Both the position numbers and the translations under genes were made by a program. DNA of 64,000 nt from Rummeliibacillus pycnus (GTDB lineage: Bacteria; Bacillota; Bacilli; Bacillales_A; Planococcaceae). Position 1 is the first letter of the stretch; each line of letters begins with the position of its first letter. The DNA lies in the NCBI RefSeq assembly GCF_002884495.1, contig NZ_KZ614145.1, forward strand, positions 124,001 to 188,000, given 5' to 3'. Of this stretch, positions 9,004 through 18,730 are shown in pieces. Below the pieces are notes generated by a model. The model did no database searches. It saw nothing but the letters and a program-made list of their open reading frames with translations, and was not told where the DNA came from.

Positions 9004-9304
9004 AATCGATTCCTCCTTTTTATAAATCCATTATACCATTCTTCGTCTTTAAAAAAATCCCTTTAATTCCAAGTTTGAAAATTTGTAAAAAAGTCTAAAA
9101 ATCCAATAGAATGTAGCCTGTATGTTCATTTTTTGGACAAAATAATTTCCAATGTTTCAATGCCGTTATCTTAAAAAAGATAATTTTCTAAATAATCAAC
9201 AAAAGTATGGATAAATCTGATACAATTAACTTGTTTTTATGTAAGGTACAAATATATACATAAAAAACAAAGGATTACTTTTTTTAGTATGAGGAGGATG
9301 GAGT
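9004..9304. promoter_or_regulatory. Divergent uspA/ald promoter region with dyad
   Basis: On the minus strand, TATAAT at about 9030-9035 is a good -10 for uspA. On the plus strand, TACAAT (9221-9226) is a possible -10 for ald without a convincing -35. An inverted repeat follows: GTTTTTATGTA (9233-9243) and TACATAAAAAAC (9257-9268). It lies in the ald leader and could be an operator or RNA hairpin. The rest shows nothing. Confidence 0.4.
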
Positions 9305-10417
9305 ATGAAAATCGGCGTTCCAAAGGAGATCAAAAACAACGAAAACCGTGTAGCAATGACCCCAGCAGGTGTGCTGAACTTAACAGTGTTTGGACATGAA
9401 GTATTTATTGAAACAGGCGCTGGTCTTGGTTCAGGATTTACAGATGAGGATTACAAAGCTGCAGGTGCTCAAATAGTTCCAACAGCAGGTGAAGCTTGGA
9501 AACAAGAAATGGTGATGAAAGTGAAAGAACCAATTTCTTCTGAGTTCGATTATTTTTACGAAGGACAAATTCTATTCACTTATTTACATCTAGCTCCTGA
9601 GCCTGAATTAACTCAAGCTCTGCTTGATAAAAAAGTAGTAGCAATTGCTTATGAAACAGTGCAATTACCAAACCGCTCATTACCATTATTAACACCAATG
9701 AGTGAAGTAGCAGGGCGAATGGCTACACAAATCGGAGCACAATATTTAGAGAAGCAAGAAGGCGGTAAAGGAATTTTACTTGGTGGCGTGTCAGGGGTGC
9801 CACGTGCTAAAGTAACCATTATCGGTGGTGGTATGGCAGGTGCTAATGCAGCGAAAGTTGCAATCGGCATGGGCGCAGAAGTAACCATTATTGATTTAAG
9901 TCCTGAACGTTTACGTCAATTAGATGATCAATTTGGCAATGATGTGCAAACATTAATGTCGAATCCATATAATATAGCAGAGGCAGTGAAACAATCTGAT
10001 TTAGTAATCGGAGCAGTGCTAATTCCAGGAGCGAAAGCACCAAAATTAGTTACTGAAGAAATGATTAAATCAATGTCTCCTGGTTCTGTAGTTGTAGATA
10101 TTGCGATTGACCAAGGTGGTATTTTTGAAACATCTGATCGTATCACGACTCACGACGATCCAACATATATCAAACATGGCGTCGTACATTATGCAGTAGC
10201 TAATATGCCAGGTGCTGTACCTCGCACATCAACAATTGCATTAACAAATAACACAGTTCCTTATGCATTAGAAATTGCGAATAAAGGTTATAGACGAGCA
10301 TGCTTAACAAATGATGCTTTGAAAAAAGGAATCAATACATTAGAAGGACATGTTACATTCGAAGCAGTAGCAGAAGCTTTGGATTATCCATATGTTGCTG
10401 TAGATAGTCTTTTATAA
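9305..10417 (+). CDS. ald: Alanine dehydrogenase
   Basis: NAD-dependent interconversion of L-alanine with pyruvate and ammonia, needed in Bacillus for growth on alanine and for normal sporulation. The 370 residues match the family. The start [20 protein letters not shown] holds substrate-binding residues, [13 protein letters not shown] follows, and the Rossmann motif [10 protein letters not shown] lies near residue 176. GAGGAGG is 7 nt before ATG. Monocistronic, with a terminator at 10431. B. subtilis ald depends on the activator AdeR; no adeR-like gene is in this window. Confidence 0.97.
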   Translation: MKIGVPKEIKNNENRVAMTPAGVLNLTVFGHEVFIETGAGLGSGFTDEDYKAAGAQIVPTAGEAWKQEMVMKVKEPISSEFDYFYEGQILFTYLHLAPEPELTQALLDKKVVAIAYETVQLPNRSLPLLTPMSEVAGRMATQIGAQYLEKQEGGKGILLGGVSGVPRAKVTIIGGGMAGANAAKVAIGMGAEVTIIDLSPERLRQLDDQFGNDVQTLMSNPYNIAEAVKQSDLVIGAVLIPGAKAPKLVTEEMIKSMSPGSVVVDIAIDQGGIFETSDRITTHDDPTYIKHGVVHYAVANMPGAVPRTSTIALTNNTVPYALEIANKGYRRACLTNDALKKGINTLEGHVTFEAVAEALDYPYVAVDSLL

Positions 10418-10430
10418 TAATATGTTTGCG

Positions 10431-10464
10431 TAGACCTCTCAAACTATGAGAGGTCTATTTTTTT
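10431..10464 (+). terminator. Rho-independent terminator after ald
   Basis: TAGACCTCTC / GAGAGGTCTA stem with a 7-nt loop, then a run of eight T. Confidence 0.9.
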
Positions 10465-10500
10465 ATATCAGTTAAAATAGGGAGATTTTCAGTTTTTATT

Positions 10501-10584
10501 TACTCTCGTTTTAAGAGTGTTTACTCGCGTTCTTTCATCAAATACTCTCGACTTTTTGAATTGTATCCGCGAACTTTACAATTC
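10501..10584. repeat. Four degenerate 21-bp direct repeats
   Basis: Units begin at 10501, 10522, 10543 and 10564, exactly 21 bp apart, each opening with TACTCTCG, TACTCGCG or TATCCGCG followed by an A/T-rich remainder. They lie between two convergent terminators, so no gene uses them obviously. Confidence 0.5.
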
Positions 10585-10644
10585 ATATCCTCATATTCAA
10601 CAAATTATTGAATTTTACTTAAAGCTTTTTAGAAAATGTAAATA

Positions 10645-10680
10645 ATAAAAAACCGCAACTATTCACCATAGTTGCGGTTC
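10645..10680 (-). terminator. Rho-independent terminator after the Xaa-Pro peptidase gene
   Basis: AACCGCAACTA / TAGTTGCGGTT stem with a T-run on the minus strand (A-run at 10647-10652 on the plus strand). Confidence 0.85.
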
Positions 10681-10696
10681 TAACTAATCTATATTA

Positions 10697-11794
10697 TTAT
10701 TTTGGTTCAATGATTTGTAGTTCTTTAGGGAAGCTTGTTAGTACTTCTACACCATTAGCAGTTACGTAGACATCGTCTTCGATACGGACACCTGCTGTAT
10801 CACCTTTGTAGATTCCTGGTTCGATTGTGAAGACCATACCTTCTTTAATGGTCATTTCGTTTGCACCATGTACAGACGGGAATTCATGTACTGAAATTCC
10901 TAAACCATGGCCAAGGCGGTGAGTGAAGTATTCACCGTATCCAGCTTCACTGATAGCATCACGAGCAATTTTATCTAAGTCCATCGCAGGAACCCCTGGT
11001 TTAACTGCAGCAATTGCAGCTTCGTTGGCTTTTTTTACAGCTTCGTAAACAGCTTTTTGTGCTTCAGAAGGTTCACCGAATGCCACTGTACGCGTAATAT
11101 CAGAGCAATAACCTTCATATACAACACCAAGGTCGAATAATACTAAATCACCTTTTTGGATTTTTTGAGTACCTGGTGTTCCATGTGGTGAAGCGGCATT
11201 TAATCCAGTTAGTACCATTGTATCAAAAGACATGTAAACGCCTTTTGCTTTCATTGCAGATTCGATTGCAGATAATACCTCAATTTCAGTTTTACCTTCA
11301 GCTAATTCGTTACAACCAACTTCAATAGCATAGTCAGCTAATTTAGCAGCAACGCGCAATTTTTCTAATTCATCTTCTGATTTTACTAAACGCATATTGT
11401 TTAATTGTTCATCTAGACCAACAAATTTTGTAGTTGGATAAAAAGCTTGTAGCGCTTCTAAACGTTCAACTGTTAGGTGAGTTTTCTCAATTGCAATACT
11501 GTTTAATTGAACATTGCGAGCTTTAGCAGTGTTATGGAAGATTTCCCATGCATTTTCAGTATCGTCATGACCAACTGTTTCGAATGACCAGCCCGCAGCC
11601 TTTGCATCTGGAACTTCCATTTTAGGGCAAATCATAAAAGGTTCTGCATTTTTAAATACCATTACGCCAAGGAGACGCTCATGAGGATCGCTGCTGAAGC
11701 CTGAAAGATAAAATACATTATCAGGTGTTGTAATGAATGCAGCATCAATATTTTTTTCTTGTAAATAATTTTGAATAATTTGGACTTTGTTCAT
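10697..11794 (-). CDS. Xaa-Pro dipeptidase/aminopeptidase (M24B)
   Basis: 365-residue cytosolic metallopeptidase that cleaves peptides next to proline. It has an N-terminal creatinase-type domain (about 1-125) and a C-terminal pita-bread domain. The five metal ligands are visible: D in FDLGVVYEG, D in SDITRT, H in HRLGHGLG, E in TIEPGIY and E in RIEDDV. GGAGGATACTT precedes the ATG. It is transcribed against its neighbours and ends in its own terminator. PepQ and YpdF-type names both fit, so I leave the symbol open. Confidence 0.93.
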   Translation of the reverse strand: MNKVQIIQNYLQEKNIDAAFITTPDNVFYLSGFSSDPHERLLGVMVFKNAEPFMICPKMEVPDAKAAGWSFETVGHDDTENAWEIFHNTAKARNVQLNSIAIEKTHLTVERLEALQAFYPTTKFVGLDEQLNNMRLVKSEDELEKLRVAAKLADYAIEVGCNELAEGKTEIEVLSAIESAMKAKGVYMSFDTMVLTGLNAASPHGTPGTQKIQKGDLVLFDLGVVYEGYCSDITRTVAFGEPSEAQKAVYEAVKKANEAAIAAVKPGVPAMDLDKIARDAISEAGYGEYFTHRLGHGLGISVHEFPSVHGANEMTIKEGMVFTIEPGIYKGDTAGVRIEDDVYVTANGVEVLTSFPKELQIIEPK

Positions 11795-11952
11795 AAGTAT
11801 CCTCCTTAGAAATTCAGAGCTCTTGAATAATGATAAATGATTAAATCTATAATTTAAGTAACTCTTTTCAACTCTAGTCTAACAAAAAAGAGGAAAATAA
11901 GTAACAATAACGAATAAAATTGGAGAATATACATTGAAGGGATTGGTACACT

Positions 11953-12636
11953 ATGCAAATTTCTTATCATGGACATTCAATTGTAAAAGTTGAAACGAAT
12001 GATGGCTATACGATTTTATTTGATCCGTTTATTACAGGCAATAGTCTGACAGATTTAAAAGTGGAAGAGCAAAAACCAGATGTGATTTTATTAACGCATG
12101 GTCATAATGATCATGTTGGAGATACTGTGGAAATTGCAAAACGATCTGGAGCGCTCGTTGTAGCACCTAATGAATTAGCAGTATATCTATCTTGGCAAGG
12201 CATAGATACACATCCAATGCATATTGGAGGTGCACATCAATTCGACTTTGGTAAAGTAAAACTCACACAGGCTTTTCATGGCTCAGCTTATATAACAGAA
12301 GATCAACAAATAATCTATACAGGTATGCCCTCAGGAATTTTATTATTTGTAGAGGGTAAAACAATTTACCATGCAGGTGATACAGCGCTATTTAGTGATA
12401 TGAAATTAATTGGAGAAAACCATCCAATTGATGTGGCTTTTTTACCAATAGGTGATAATTTTACAATGGGACCAGAAGATGCAGCAAAAGCTGCTCAATT
12501 TTTGAAACCAAAAGAAGTAGTACCAATACATTACAATACTTTTCCTGTCATTGAACAAGATCCAGAAGAGTTTGCCGAAATGGTTTCAACAACTTCTGTT
12601 CAAGTGATGAAACCAGGAGATAAATTTGACATTTAA
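11953..12636 (+). CDS. ytkL: UPF0173 metal-dependent hydrolase (YtkL)
   Basis: 227-residue metallo-beta-lactamase-fold protein. It has the metal-binding motif [10 protein letters not shown] near residue 52, a central [10 protein letters not shown] and a C-terminal IHYNTF. The substrate is unknown in the family. The position just before ytoI is the same as in B. subtilis. The start ATG 11953 has only a weak upstream GGGATTGG. Confidence 0.9.
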   Translation: MQISYHGHSIVKVETNDGYTILFDPFITGNSLTDLKVEEQKPDVILLTHGHNDHVGDTVEIAKRSGALVVAPNELAVYLSWQGIDTHPMHIGGAHQFDFGKVKLTQAFHGSAYITEDQQIIYTGMPSGILLFVEGKTIYHAGDTALFSDMKLIGENHPIDVAFLPIGDNFTMGPEDAAKAAQFLKPKEVVPIHYNTFPVIEQDPEEFAEMVSTTSVQVMKPGDKFDI

Positions 12637-12741
12637 TTGAAATTGTTGAAAGAATATTTATTTCTATTATCAAAATACTAAAGAAAATGAATGAAATATG
12701 TTACACTTAAGCCAGAATGATGTTGAGAAATAGGTGATTTT

Positions 12742-14052
12742 TTGGCTACAAAACATGAAAAGATTCTTCAATTTATTGAATCATTACCAGTAGGCGACAA
12801 AATTTCAGTTCGTCAAATTGCAAAAGAAATGTCTGTTAGTGAAGGAACAGCATATCGTGCGATTAAAGAAGCTGAAACAAGACGTTTGGTAAGTACAATT
12901 GAACGAGTAGGTACCATTCGAATTGAAAAGAAGAAAAAAGAAAATATTGAACGACTTACATTTGCAGAGATTGTCAATATTGTGGATGGACAAGTATTAG
13001 GTGGCAAGGGCGGTCTTCATAAAACATTGACAAAGTTCGTTATTGGTGCGATGAAACTTGAAGATATGATGCGTTATACAGATGCAGGTAGTCTACTAAT
13101 TGTTGGAAATCGCGAACGTACACATGAATATGCCCTCAAAGAAGGTGCAGCAGTACTGATTACAGGTGGTTTCGATACAACAGAAGAAACAAAGAAATTA
13201 GCAGATCAATTGGAGTTGCCAATTATTTCGACAAGTTATGATACTTTTACAGTTGCAACAATGATTAATCGCGCTATCTATGACCAATTGATTAAAAAAG
13301 AGATTTTATTAATTGAAGATATTGTTATTCCAATTAAAGACACATCTTATTTAAGGTCAACGGATACTGTCAAAGATTATAATCTGCTCAATTCTGAAAC
13401 TACACATGGTGGCTACCCAGTAGTCGATAAACACGGGAAAATAGTCGGCATTGTCACTTCACGTGATTTAATTGGAAAACAAGAGAGTGATCAAATTGAT
13501 CGTTTAATGACAAGAAATCCAATAACTGTAACCATGAAAACAAGTGTTGCAACAGCTGGGCATCGAATGATTTGGGAAGGTATAGATTTATTACCTGTTG
13601 CAGACGAACACGGAATCTTACAAGGGGTTGTAAGTCGTCAAGATGTACTTAAAGCATTACAAATGGCTCAAAGACAACCACAACATGGTGAAACAATTGA
13701 TGATTTAGTACGAAATGAGATGTCAATGGATTTATCAGAAGATGAAATAGATATTAAATTCTCTGTAACGCCTCAAATGACAAATCAATTCGGTGCAATT
13801 TCCTACGGTGCATTCACAACTTTAGTCGTTGAATCAGGTTCCTTCACATTGAAAAAAGTAAAACGTGGTGAGAGTGTATTAGAAAATATGACGATCTACT
13901 TTATCAAACCTATTCAAATGGAAACTTTAGTTACAGTCAAACCGCGAATATTAGATATGAGTCGTAAATTCGCCAAGATGGATTTTGAAGTATTTAGTGA
14001 AGATATGTTAGTGGGAAAAGCAATGGCTACCTTCCAATTACTTGAACGTTAA
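12742..14052 (+). CDS. ytoI: Multidomain regulator-like protein YtoI (HTH, DRTGG, CBS pair, hotdog)
   Basis: 436 residues in four parts: a winged-helix segment (about 1-60, with SVRQIAKEMSVSEGTAYRAIKEAE), a DRTGG domain (about 70-180), two CBS motifs (about 190-310) and a C-terminal hotdog thioesterase-like fold (about 325-435). This suggests a nucleotide-sensing protein that may bind DNA and an acyl thioester, but no function is established. Translation starts at TTG 12742, 3 nt after AGGTGAT. Synteny with ytkL and ytpI matches B. subtilis. Confidence 0.88.
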   Translation: MATKHEKILQFIESLPVGDKISVRQIAKEMSVSEGTAYRAIKEAETRRLVSTIERVGTIRIEKKKKENIERLTFAEIVNIVDGQVLGGKGGLHKTLTKFVIGAMKLEDMMRYTDAGSLLIVGNRERTHEYALKEGAAVLITGGFDTTEETKKLADQLELPIISTSYDTFTVATMINRAIYDQLIKKEILLIEDIVIPIKDTSYLRSTDTVKDYNLLNSETTHGGYPVVDKHGKIVGIVTSRDLIGKQESDQIDRLMTRNPITVTMKTSVATAGHRMIWEGIDLLPVADEHGILQGVVSRQDVLKALQMAQRQPQHGETIDDLVRNEMSMDLSEDEIDIKFSVTPQMTNQFGAISYGAFTTLVVESGSFTLKKVKRGESVLENMTIYFIKPIQMETLVTVKPRILDMSRKFAKMDFEVFSEDMLVGKAMATFQLLER

Positions 14053-14061
14053 TGTATACAA

Positions 14062-14098
14062 CAAAAAAGTGATGCGCATTATGCGCATCACTTTTTGT
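14062..14098. terminator. Bidirectional terminator between ytoI and ytpI
   Basis: AAAAAGTGATGCGCAT and its complement form a near-continuous stem with A- and T-runs on both sides. It overlaps the last codons of ytpI. Confidence 0.85.
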
Positions 14099-14405
14099 TC
14101 AATTCTTCTTCTTCAGCAATATACTGTCCATAGTGGCGAACTCGTTTATAATAATTGATACATGCAAATAACCCAAATACAATCATGATGAGGCAAACTA
14201 CATATGTAAGAACAGTATGGTATAAAATTATTTGATTAATGCCAAATAAAATCAGAATAATACCAAGTGCAACGCCTGCACGGTTCGTATACCATTTTTT
14301 ACGAATTGGTAAGTTTGTGCGAATTTGTTTTGTTTTAAAATATAAGTAAAACACAAATGAAATAACGATTAAAAATGCTAAAATAATATTTAAGATATTA
14401 CTCAT
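14088..14405 (-). CDS. ytpI: YtpI-like small membrane protein
   Basis: 105-residue protein with three hydrophobic helices (roughly 3-22, 43-60 and 64-84) and an acidic C-terminal end. I chose the ATG at 14405 because AGGAGGA lies just upstream and the family begins here; the longer open frame has no ribosome binding site. It lies between ytoI and nrnA as ytpI does in B. subtilis. Its function is unknown. Confidence 0.8.
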   Translation of the reverse strand: MSNILNIILAFLIVISFVFYLYFKTKQIRTNLPIRKKWYTNRAGVALGIILILFGINQIILYHTVLTYVVCLIMIVFGLFACINYYKRVRHYGQYIAEEEELNKK

Positions 14406-14520
14406 GGTGTTCCTCCTAAAAAGTAAATCTACCTTTATTTTAACGATACTGGTAAAAAAAAGATAGTAGAAACTAGGAGATATTACTATAAGTAAAAAAC
14501 AAATCATTGGAGGAGTTTTC

Positions 14521-15462
14521 TTGAAAAAAGATATAATTGAAACCATTTCATTGTATGATACGATTATTTTGCATCGCCATGTGCGTCCGGATCCAGATGC
14601 ATATGGTTCACAATTAGGCTTACAAGCTATATTAAAAACAACTTATCCAGAAAAAAAGATATATGCAGTTGGTGAACATGATCAAGCATTTGATTATTTA
14701 GGACATCCTGAAAATATTGCTGATGATATCTATGAAAATGCATTAGTTATTTGTACGGATACCGCAAATACAGAGCGAATAGATGATCAACGTTATCGTA
14801 ATGGAAAATTTTTAATTAAAATCGATCATCATCCGAATGACGATGCTTATGGTGATTTGTTATGGGTAAATACTGCGGCAAGTTCATGTAGTGAGATGAT
14901 TTACGAATTATTTAAAGAAGGTCAAGAAACAGCAGGATGGAAAATGGATGCTACTGGTGCACGACTACTGTTTGCGGGTATAGTTGGTGATACAGGTCGT
15001 TTTATTTATCCGAGTACTACTGAAACTACATTCAATGTAGTAGGTGAGCTTATTCAGTATGATTTTGATCGTACAGAGCTATTCAATGGTATGTATGAAT
15101 TAGATCGTTCGCTTTTACATTTACAAGGTTATATTTATCAAAACTTTTCTATTGACGAGAATGGAGCAGCTTTTATTAAATTACCGATCCATATTTTAGA
15201 GGAATTTGGTGTTACAGCAAGTGACACTTCAGCATTAGTTGGCTCACTAGGGGATGTAAAAGGAATAAAGGCGTGGCTTATGTTCGTAGAGGAAGAAGAT
15301 CAAATTCGTGTTCGTTTACGTTCAAAAGGACCTGTTATTAATACTTTAGCCAAACAATATCGTGGCGGTGGTCATCCAATGGCTTCAGGGGCTAAAATTT
15401 TTGAATGGTCTGAAGCAGAAGAAATGATTGAAAAACTACAGTTGCTTTGTAAGGAAGTATAG
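14521..15462 (+). CDS. nrnA: Bifunctional oligoribonuclease / pAp phosphatase NrnA
   Basis: DHH/DHHA1 phosphoesterase that degrades nano-RNA and hydrolyses 3'-phosphoadenosine 5'-phosphate. 313 residues. Metal motifs are RPDPDAYGS, ICTDTAN and KIDHHPNDD; the C-terminal substrate motif is RGGGHPMASGA. Start TTG 14521 follows GGAGGAG. The gene runs 15 nt into dnaE. In B. subtilis the sporulation genes ytrH and ytrI lie between them; they are missing from this spot. Confidence 0.95.
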   Translation: MKKDIIETISLYDTIILHRHVRPDPDAYGSQLGLQAILKTTYPEKKIYAVGEHDQAFDYLGHPENIADDIYENALVICTDTANTERIDDQRYRNGKFLIKIDHHPNDDAYGDLLWVNTAASSCSEMIYELFKEGQETAGWKMDATGARLLFAGIVGDTGRFIYPSTTETTFNVVGELIQYDFDRTELFNGMYELDRSLLHLQGYIYQNFSIDENGAAFIKLPIHILEEFGVTASDTSALVGSLGDVKGIKAWLMFVEEEDQIRVRLRSKGPVINTLAKQYRGGGHPMASGAKIFEWSEAEEMIEKLQLLCKEV

Positions 15463-15477
15463 AAAAGAAAGGAAGCG

Positions 15478-18400
15478 ATGAGGTTGCAACCTGTATACTC
15501 ACAAATTGTAACAGCTGCGGACATGCTAAAGAGTACAATTCGCATAGGTGAGCTCATTTCCTTCCTTCAACATGAAAATGCGAAGGCAGTAGCTATTACG
15601 AATTCAAAATTATATGGGCTGCTGCCTTTTTGGCGTGCTCTGAAAAAGACATCGATTCACCCTGTAATTGGTTTAACAGTGCAAGTTGAAGTTAGTCAAG
15701 GAGATATTAGACCTCTCGTATTATATGCAAAGAATATGAATGGTTATAAAAATTTATTGAAAATTACCTCCTCTACTTCTTTACGAGACAATGAATCAAT
15801 ACCATTAAGATGGCTAGAAGGTTATCGAGAAGGTTGTATCACATTAGTACCAGTCACCAGTGATGCCTGGCAACAAGAAGAATCGCCCTTCATTGCAATT
15901 GAAAAGCTTTTGAGTTTATTAGAAGTCAACCACTTAGTAATTGGTATTGATAGGCCTGGTGGTATAAAAAATCATATGGAAGATGAAGTCGTGCAATTTT
16001 GTAGTGAACACTCTATTAAAATTTGCGCTACTCATTTAAGTACTTTTGCTAAAGAAGAGGATGCTTTTACTTTTGAAGTTGCTAAGGCGATTTCAACAGG
16101 CGTTAAAATGGCTGATCAGGAAAAACTTACTTTAAGAGAAAGTAAGCAGTTTTTACCGACTTCTCAGCAATATATCGATTGGTTTAATGATCATCCTGAA
16201 TGGCTAAAGGCAACGGATGAAATGCTTTTGTCTTGCAGAGTAGAACTAGATTATCACCATTTTTATATGCCGAAATTTCCTGTACCAGATGGTGAAACAG
16301 CAGAGGAAATTTTAAGGAAAAACTGTTTAGAGGGATTACATAATCGTATTCCTGATGCAGGAAAAGAATATCATGACAGATTGTCCTATGAATTAGGTAT
16401 TATAACAAAAATGGGGTATGCTGATTACTTTCTCATTGTTGCTGATTATATCCAATTTGCAAGAAATAAGCATATTTTAACAGGACCTGGCCGTGGATCA
16501 TCAGCTAGTTCACTCGTTGCATATACGCTTCGTATTACAGATGTAGATCCATTACAGTACGGTTTGTTATTTGAACGATTTTTAAATCCAGAGCGTATTA
16601 CCATGCCAGATATTGATGTAGATTTTGCAGATTATCGTAGACAAGAAGTAATTGAATATGTAGCAGAAAAATACGGAGCCAATTACACATCACAAATCAT
16701 CACTTTTGGAACATTATCAGCAAAAGCTGTAGCACGGGATGTTGCAAGGGTATTTGGCTTTAGCAATGAAGAACTTGCTCAGATTTCTGCTCTAATACCT
16801 GGGAAAGTGGGAATCACTCTGCAAGAAGCTTTGGATCAATCAGAGGCCTTAAGAGGTTTTGCACATTCAAGTGAAATTAGGCAACAATGGATGCAAGTGG
16901 CCATGAATTTAGAAGGATTACCAAGGAATGCATCTACACATGCGGCAGGTGTTGTATTATGTCCTGAACCTTTAGTTAACGTTGTTCCTATTGAAAAAGG
17001 AAATGAAGGACTTTTTTTAACACAATGGCCAATGCAGGAAGTAGAATCGATCGGTTTATTGAAAATGGACTTTTTAGGTTTGCGTAATTTAACGATATTA
17101 GAAAGAATTCGTTCAATGATTTACTATGATCAAAAGCGATTTTTACAATTTGAAAAAATTCCATTACACGATCAAAAAACATTTGAACTTCTTCAAAATG
17201 GTGATACTACTGGTGTATTTCAATTAGAATCAGAAGGAATGAGACAGGCATTACGTGAAATACGGCCAACAATATTTCAGGATATCGTAGCAGTAAATGC
17301 ATTATATCGTCCAGGTCCAATGGATTTTATACCGATCTATAGTAGAAGAAAGCATGGACAAGAAAAAATAGAAATGCCACATTCAGTACTAGAACCTATT
17401 TTGGGTGAAACGTATGGTGTTATCGTATATCAAGAACAAATCATGCTAATTGCTTCACGTATGGCAGGTTTCTCAATGGGAGAAGCAGATATACTACGCC
17501 GTGCTGTGAGTAAAAAGAAAAAAGAAGTGCTTGATGCTGAAAAAGATCATTTTGTAAAAAATTCGATTAATAATGGATTTTCAGAACAAACTGCAGAAGA
17601 TATATACAATTTAATTGTTCGTTTTGCCAATTATGGTTTCCCAAAAAGTCATGCAGTAGCTTATAGCATGATTTCATATCAAATGGCGTATCTAAAAGCA
17701 AATTTTCCAGCCTATTTTTATGCAGCATTACTGACTTCGACCATGGGGAATCATGAGAAGTTTAATAGAATATTACAAGAAGCAAAGAAAAAAGGAATTG
17801 TTATTTTACCTCCTTCCATTAATCATAGTGGGCAATCCTTCCGTGTTCAAAATGGTGCTATTCGATTTGCATTAACTGCAATTAAAGGCGTACCGCATAC
17901 TTTTTTGAACAAAGTAATGGAAATTCGTAAGGAAACGCATAAGAATTGGCAAGATATATTCGATATGGCACTAGACTTGACGGCATTACATTTTACACGT
18001 AAAGCTTTAGAACCACTTATAAAAGCTGGTGCTCTTGATGAGTTTGGGAAAGATCGGGCGGAATTACTAGCAACAATCGATGCGGCTGTTAAACATGCAG
18101 AATTGTATCGACCAGATGAAGAAAATCAGCTATTAGATGATCTCTCCTTCTTCTTTGGTAAACCTAAACATGCTAAAGCAAGTCCAATTCCGGACAAAAT
18201 AAAATTACAATTTGAAAAAGAAGTGTTAGGATTCTATATTTCTACACACCCGGTTCAAAAGGTGAAGCAAGATCAACAGATTCAATCAACAACTACAGAT
18301 TTGATTAGACATATGAAAGGTAGACAATATGTCAAAATTGTAGGATTAATAGCTTCTGTTAAACAAATTAGAACGAAAAAAGGCGAATTAATGGGATTTA

Positions 18401-18573
18401 TAGAATTAGAGGATGAATTCGGGAGTATCTCTGTAACTATTTTTCCCAAAGAATATTTATCGTTAGTAGAATGGATAAAAGAGGACCAAATACTTATTGT
18501 AGAAGGGTTTGTTGAAGTAAGAAAAGGACAACCACAAATTATATTAAAGAAATATACAGTTATTTCATCATAA
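15478..18573 (+). CDS. dnaE: DNA polymerase III alpha subunit DnaE
   Basis: Replicative DNA polymerase of the C family; in Bacillus it extends primers on the lagging strand before PolC takes over. 1031 residues, shorter than B. subtilis DnaE (1115). The polymerase core is intact: GPGRGSSASSLVAYTL, PDIDVDFAD (catalytic D378 and D380) and VYQEQIM. A helix-hairpin-helix region and a C-terminal OB fold (about 950-1030) follow. The N-terminal PHP domain is unusual: the HLHVHSxYS metal-binding motif is replaced by LQPVYSQIVT. The start has AAAGGAAG upstream. Confidence 0.95.
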   Translation: MRLQPVYSQIVTAADMLKSTIRIGELISFLQHENAKAVAITNSKLYGLLPFWRALKKTSIHPVIGLTVQVEVSQGDIRPLVLYAKNMNGYKNLLKITSSTSLRDNESIPLRWLEGYREGCITLVPVTSDAWQQEESPFIAIEKLLSLLEVNHLVIGIDRPGGIKNHMEDEVVQFCSEHSIKICATHLSTFAKEEDAFTFEVAKAISTGVKMADQEKLTLRESKQFLPTSQQYIDWFNDHPEWLKATDEMLLSCRVELDYHHFYMPKFPVPDGETAEEILRKNCLEGLHNRIPDAGKEYHDRLSYELGIITKMGYADYFLIVADYIQFARNKHILTGPGRGSSASSLVAYTLRITDVDPLQYGLLFERFLNPERITMPDIDVDFADYRRQEVIEYVAEKYGANYTSQIITFGTLSAKAVARDVARVFGFSNEELAQISALIPGKVGITLQEALDQSEALRGFAHSSEIRQQWMQVAMNLEGLPRNASTHAAGVVLCPEPLVNVVPIEKGNEGLFLTQWPMQEVESIGLLKMDFLGLRNLTILERIRSMIYYDQKRFLQFEKIPLHDQKTFELLQNGDTTGVFQLESEGMRQALREIRPTIFQDIVAVNALYRPGPMDFIPIYSRRKHGQEKIEMPHSVLEPILGETYGVIVYQEQIMLIASRMAGFSMGEADILRRAVSKKKKEVLDAEKDHFVKNSINNGFSEQTAEDIYNLIVRFANYGFPKSHAVAYSMISYQMAYLKANFPAYFYAALLTSTMGNHEKFNRILQEAKKKGIVILPPSINHSGQSFRVQNGAIRFALTAIKGVPHTFLNKVMEIRKETHKNWQDIFDMALDLTALHFTRKALEPLIKAGALDEFGKDRAELLATIDAAVKHAELYRPDEENQLLDDLSFFFGKPKHAKASPIPDKIKLQFEKEVLGFYISTHPVQKVKQDQQIQSTTTDLIRHMKGRQYVKIVGLIASVKQIRTKKGELMGFIELEDEFGSISVTIFPKEYLSLVEWIKEDQILIVEGFVEVRKGQPQIILKKYTVISS

Positions 18574-18604
18574 ATATTACTATGAAATTATAGGAAAAAT
18601 GTCT

Positions 18605-18636
18605 AAACTGTGTGACCATCGCACAGTTTTTTTACT
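18605..18636 (+). terminator. Rho-independent terminator after dnaE
   Basis: AAACTGTG / CACAGTTT stem followed by seven T. Confidence 0.85.
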
Positions 18637-18642
18637 TTTTGC

Positions 18643-18671
18643 TTTACTAACTATAACAATTTCTGTATCAT
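18643..18671 (+). promoter_or_regulatory. Promoter of the FadR/GntR-accDA operon
   Basis: TTTACT (18643-18648), 17-bp spacer, TATCAT (18666-18671). The expected start point, about 18678, coincides with the first base of the palindromic operator. Confidence 0.55.
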
Positions 18672-18677
18672 ATTATT

Positions 18678-18700
18678 CAAAAGTGGTCAGACCACTTTTG
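18678..18700 (+). promoter_or_regulatory. Palindromic operator for the FadR-type regulator
   Basis: A perfect 11-bp inverted repeat around one central base, core TGGTCAGACCA flanked by CAAAAG and CTTTTG. It matches the TGGTN3ACCA pattern of FadR-subfamily GntR regulators and lies over the predicted transcription start, 30 nt before the regulator's own ATG, so autorepression is likely. Confidence 0.75.
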
Positions 18701-18730
18701 AGTATATAAGGAACACTGAGGAGACTAGGT

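Noticed and set aside
14406-14546. N-terminal extension of the YtpI-like protein to 152 residues
   Set aside because: The extension reads through the nrnA upstream region and lacks a ribosome binding site; ATG 14405 has a strong one.
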